Source: Streptomyces sp. 846.5 (GTDB lineage Bacteria > Actinomycetota > Actinomycetes > Streptomycetales > Streptomycetaceae). Taken from it: DNA of 64,000 nucleotides. Position 1 is the stretch's first letter, and every line of letters starts with the position of its first letter. The position numbers were made by a program, and so were the translations under genes. This document shows positions 62,382-64,000 of this stretch, piece by piece. The stretch is taken from contig NZ_SOBN01000001.1 in assembly GCF_004365705.1 (NCBI RefSeq), positions 4,884,001 to 4,948,000 of the forward strand, written 5' to 3'. The notes beneath the pieces were generated by a model. It saw only the letters and a program-made list of their open reading frames with translations, was not told the origin of the DNA and searched no databases.

Positions 62382-64000
62382 TCAGCCGCCGTAGTAGCCG
62401 AAGACGTCCACGACCACGTCGGCGCCGGCGGCGCTGCCGTTGTGGAAGTCGATCCGCCCGTCGACCACCGGCAGCGTGACCAGGTTGGGGATGGTCTGCC
62501 CCGCCGACCAGTTCAGGTTCGATGAGGTGGGCAGCGGCTTGCCGTCCGGATAGACCGTCAGGTATCCGGGCGCCCCGGTGCGGGTGACGGTGACGTTCAG
62601 CACGACCGCCGTCGCACCGGCCGGCACGGCCGTGCCGGCCAGGTCCAGCGAGCGGGTGCCGCCGCCGGCGATCGGGCTCGCCTGGCGGGTGTCCATCAGC
62701 CGGGTCGGGGCCGTGGTGTGGTAGCTGGAGGTCCCGGTCGCGGAGAAGTAGCCGAACGTGTCGGCGACCAGGTTCACGGTGCCGCCGCTGTGGTTGACCA
62801 GATCGACCCTGCCGTCGGCGCCGACGGGCACCAGCACATGGTTGGCGATGGTCTCCCCGGCAGTCCAGTCCAGGCTGGAGGCGGTGGCAGGGGTGGAACC
62901 GTCCGGGTAGACGCTGGTGTAGCCGCCCGCCGCGGTGTGCGTCGCCGTCACATTGAGGACCACGGCGGTCACCCCGGAGGCCGGCAGTCCGCCTCGGCCC
63001 GCCACTTGGAGGGTGACCTTCCCGTTGGCGGGCACCGGCGTCCGGGTGCTGACCCCGTTCGCCGCACGGGTGTCCAGCAGCCGGGCGGGCCCTGCTGCCG
63101 CGAACGACTGGCCGGTGCTGCCGGAGGTGTAGTAGCCGGAGACGTCCGCGACCACCTGGGTCGTGCCGGTGCTGTGGTTGACCAGGTCCACTTCACCGTC
63201 CGCGCCGACCGGGACGATGACCTGGTTGGCGATGGTCTCGCCCGCCGACCAGTTGAGGTTCGACGAAGCGGGTGCCGCCGAGCCCTCCGGGTAGGCGGTC
63301 AGGACGCCGGCCGCGGTGGGCACGGTGACGGTGATGTTGAGCACCACCGCGCTCACCCCGGAAGCCGGCACTCCGGCGGCCCCCTCGACCAGCAGCGGCA
63401 GCGTGCCGTTGGCCGCAACAGCCCCCTTGGCGACCGTGCCGGTGCCGATCCTGGTGTCCAGCAGGCGCGTGGGCCCGGTCGCGTGGAAGGTGGACGTCTG
63501 CCCCAGCGCCGTCGGTGCCGTGGGCTGCTCGACGACCGAGAACAGGCCGTTGGGAATCAGCGTGTCCGTGCCGGTGGCCAGGACCAGGTGGCGACCGGTG
63601 GTCTTCAGATAGTCGGTGCCGGGGTTGGCGTCGTAGTCGAGCGCCAGGCCGCTGGGGGCCCACTTCGGGCTGTCGTGGTTGACCGAGCCGCTGGTGATCT
63701 GGGTGGCGCTGCCGGACCCGTCGGCGCCCTGGGTGAAGATCTGGTCGAATCCGCCGACGCTGCGCACGAAGGCCAGCGTCGAGCCGTCCGGCGAGATGTC
63801 CGGCTGCCGGCCGTTGCTGATGAGCAGTCCGGCGGTGTGGGTGCCGTGGTCGGTCCAGATGTCCTTGCTGCTGCCGCCGGTGGCGTCGTGCTCGAAGTAC
63901 ACCGTGCCGGTGGTGGCGGCCACGGTGGGGTACCGGTCGGATCCCGCCGTCGGGGTCGCGAACCAGGGCTTCTGGTTGGTCGGCTGGTTTGTCGTGGCCG
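62382..64000 (-). CDS. Secreted PD40-repeat protein with three C-terminal surface modules, N-terminus cut by the window edge
   Basis: The frame is open to the right edge, so the start and any signal peptide are missing; 538 residues are visible. The first ~160 hold TolB/PD40-type propeller strands (QPDISPDGSTLAFVRS, SPKWAPSGLALDYD). Three copies of the ~120-residue module follow, each from TRLLDTR/TRLMDTR to DVSGYY, DTFGYF or DVFGYYGG. They are homologous to the ends of the proteins at 5853-10153 and 30316-33588 but more diverged (NLNWSAGETIAN in place of NLNFAAGQTIAN). It converges with the MNIO partner gene 17 bp away and has no evident link to it. Confidence 0.85.
   Translation of the reverse strand, partial: ATTNQPTNQKPWFATPTAGSDRYPTVAATTGTVYFEHDATGGSSKDIWTDHGTHTAGLLISNGRQPDISPDGSTLAFVRSVGGFDQIFTQGADGSGSATQITSGSVNHDSPKWAPSGLALDYDANPGTDYLKTTGRHLVLATGTDTLIPNGLFSVVEQPTAPTALGQTSTFHATGPTRLLDTRIGTGTVAKGAVAANGTLPLLVEGAAGVPASGVSAVVLNITVTVPTAAGVLTAYPEGSAAPASSNLNWSAGETIANQVIVPVGADGEVDLVNHSTGTTQVVADVSGYYTSGSTGQSFAAAGPARLLDTRAANGVSTRTPVPANGKVTLQVAGRGGLPASGVTAVVLNVTATHTAAGGYTSVYPDGSTPATASSLDWTAGETIANHVLVPVGADGRVDLVNHSGGTVNLVADTFGYFSATGTSSYHTTAPTRLMDTRQASPIAGGGTRSLDLAGTAVPAGATAVVLNVTVTRTGAPGYLTVYPDGKPLPTSSNLNWSAGQTIPNLVTLPVVDGRIDFHNGSAAGADVVVDVFGYYGG

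Overview
The window is chromosomal DNA from a high-GC filamentous actinomycete, most likely a member of the Streptomycetaceae (Streptomyces, Kitasatospora or Streptacidiphilus). This rests on strong third-position GC bias, frequent GTG starts, ATGA/GTGA gene overlaps, a DmdR/IdeR-type iron box, LLM/F420-type oxidoreductases, and a second nuo operon followed by htpX. That last arrangement is one I know from Streptomyces. No insertion sequence, prophage, rRNA operon or CRISPR array was seen. There is one tRNA (Tyr).

Layout. 1-5.6 kb: an XRE-NACHT NTPase cut by the left edge, a small zinc-finger membrane protein, a DUF3048 protein, a tiny Pro/Lys-rich peptide followed by an ABC exporter, and a cupin. 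5.8-10.2 kb: a very large secreted beta-propeller/Ig-like/lectin-like protein with a one-base frameshift. 10.2-16 kb: a DinB protein, a LuxR-type two-component pair, a natural DJ-1-aldehyde dehydrogenase fusion and a histone-H1-like Lys/Ala protein. 16-30 kb: polyprenol-phosphate mannose synthase, a methyltransferase, alpha-amylase, PhzF, an acyltransferase, an iron-box-controlled siderophore pair, a GT39 glycosyltransferase behind an OmpR-type two-component pair, a rhomboid protease and an aldose epimerase. 30-33.6 kb: a secreted peptidoglycan amidase. 33.8-42.6 kb: an acyl-CoA dehydrogenase, an HtrA-like lipoprotein, and a catabolic-looking group (two amidohydrolases, two LLM oxidoreductases, one SDR) whose two promoters carry the same palindrome. 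42.6-44.9 kb: a stand-alone sensor-domain protein and a related histidine kinase without a response regulator. 45-55 kb: nuoABCHIJKLMN, a complex I operon lacking nuoDEFG. 55-60 kb: HtpX, YccF, a MacB-like ABC pair, YajQ and tRNA-Tyr. 60.2-62.4 kb: a tight three-gene unit of a TIGR04222-like membrane protein with a Cys/Gly-rich tail, a DUF692/MNIO enzyme and a small partner protein. The right edge cuts a secreted PD40-repeat protein.

Most promising for new biology is the three-gene unit at 60.2-62.4 kb. An MNIO-family iron enzyme is translationally coupled to a membrane protein whose last 21 residues hold four cysteines in Gly/Ser, which looks like a tethered substrate for peptide modification. 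Three unrelated secreted proteins in this window (5.8, 30.3 and 62.4 kb) also end in three copies of the same domain of about 120 residues, which looks like a shared cell-surface module.
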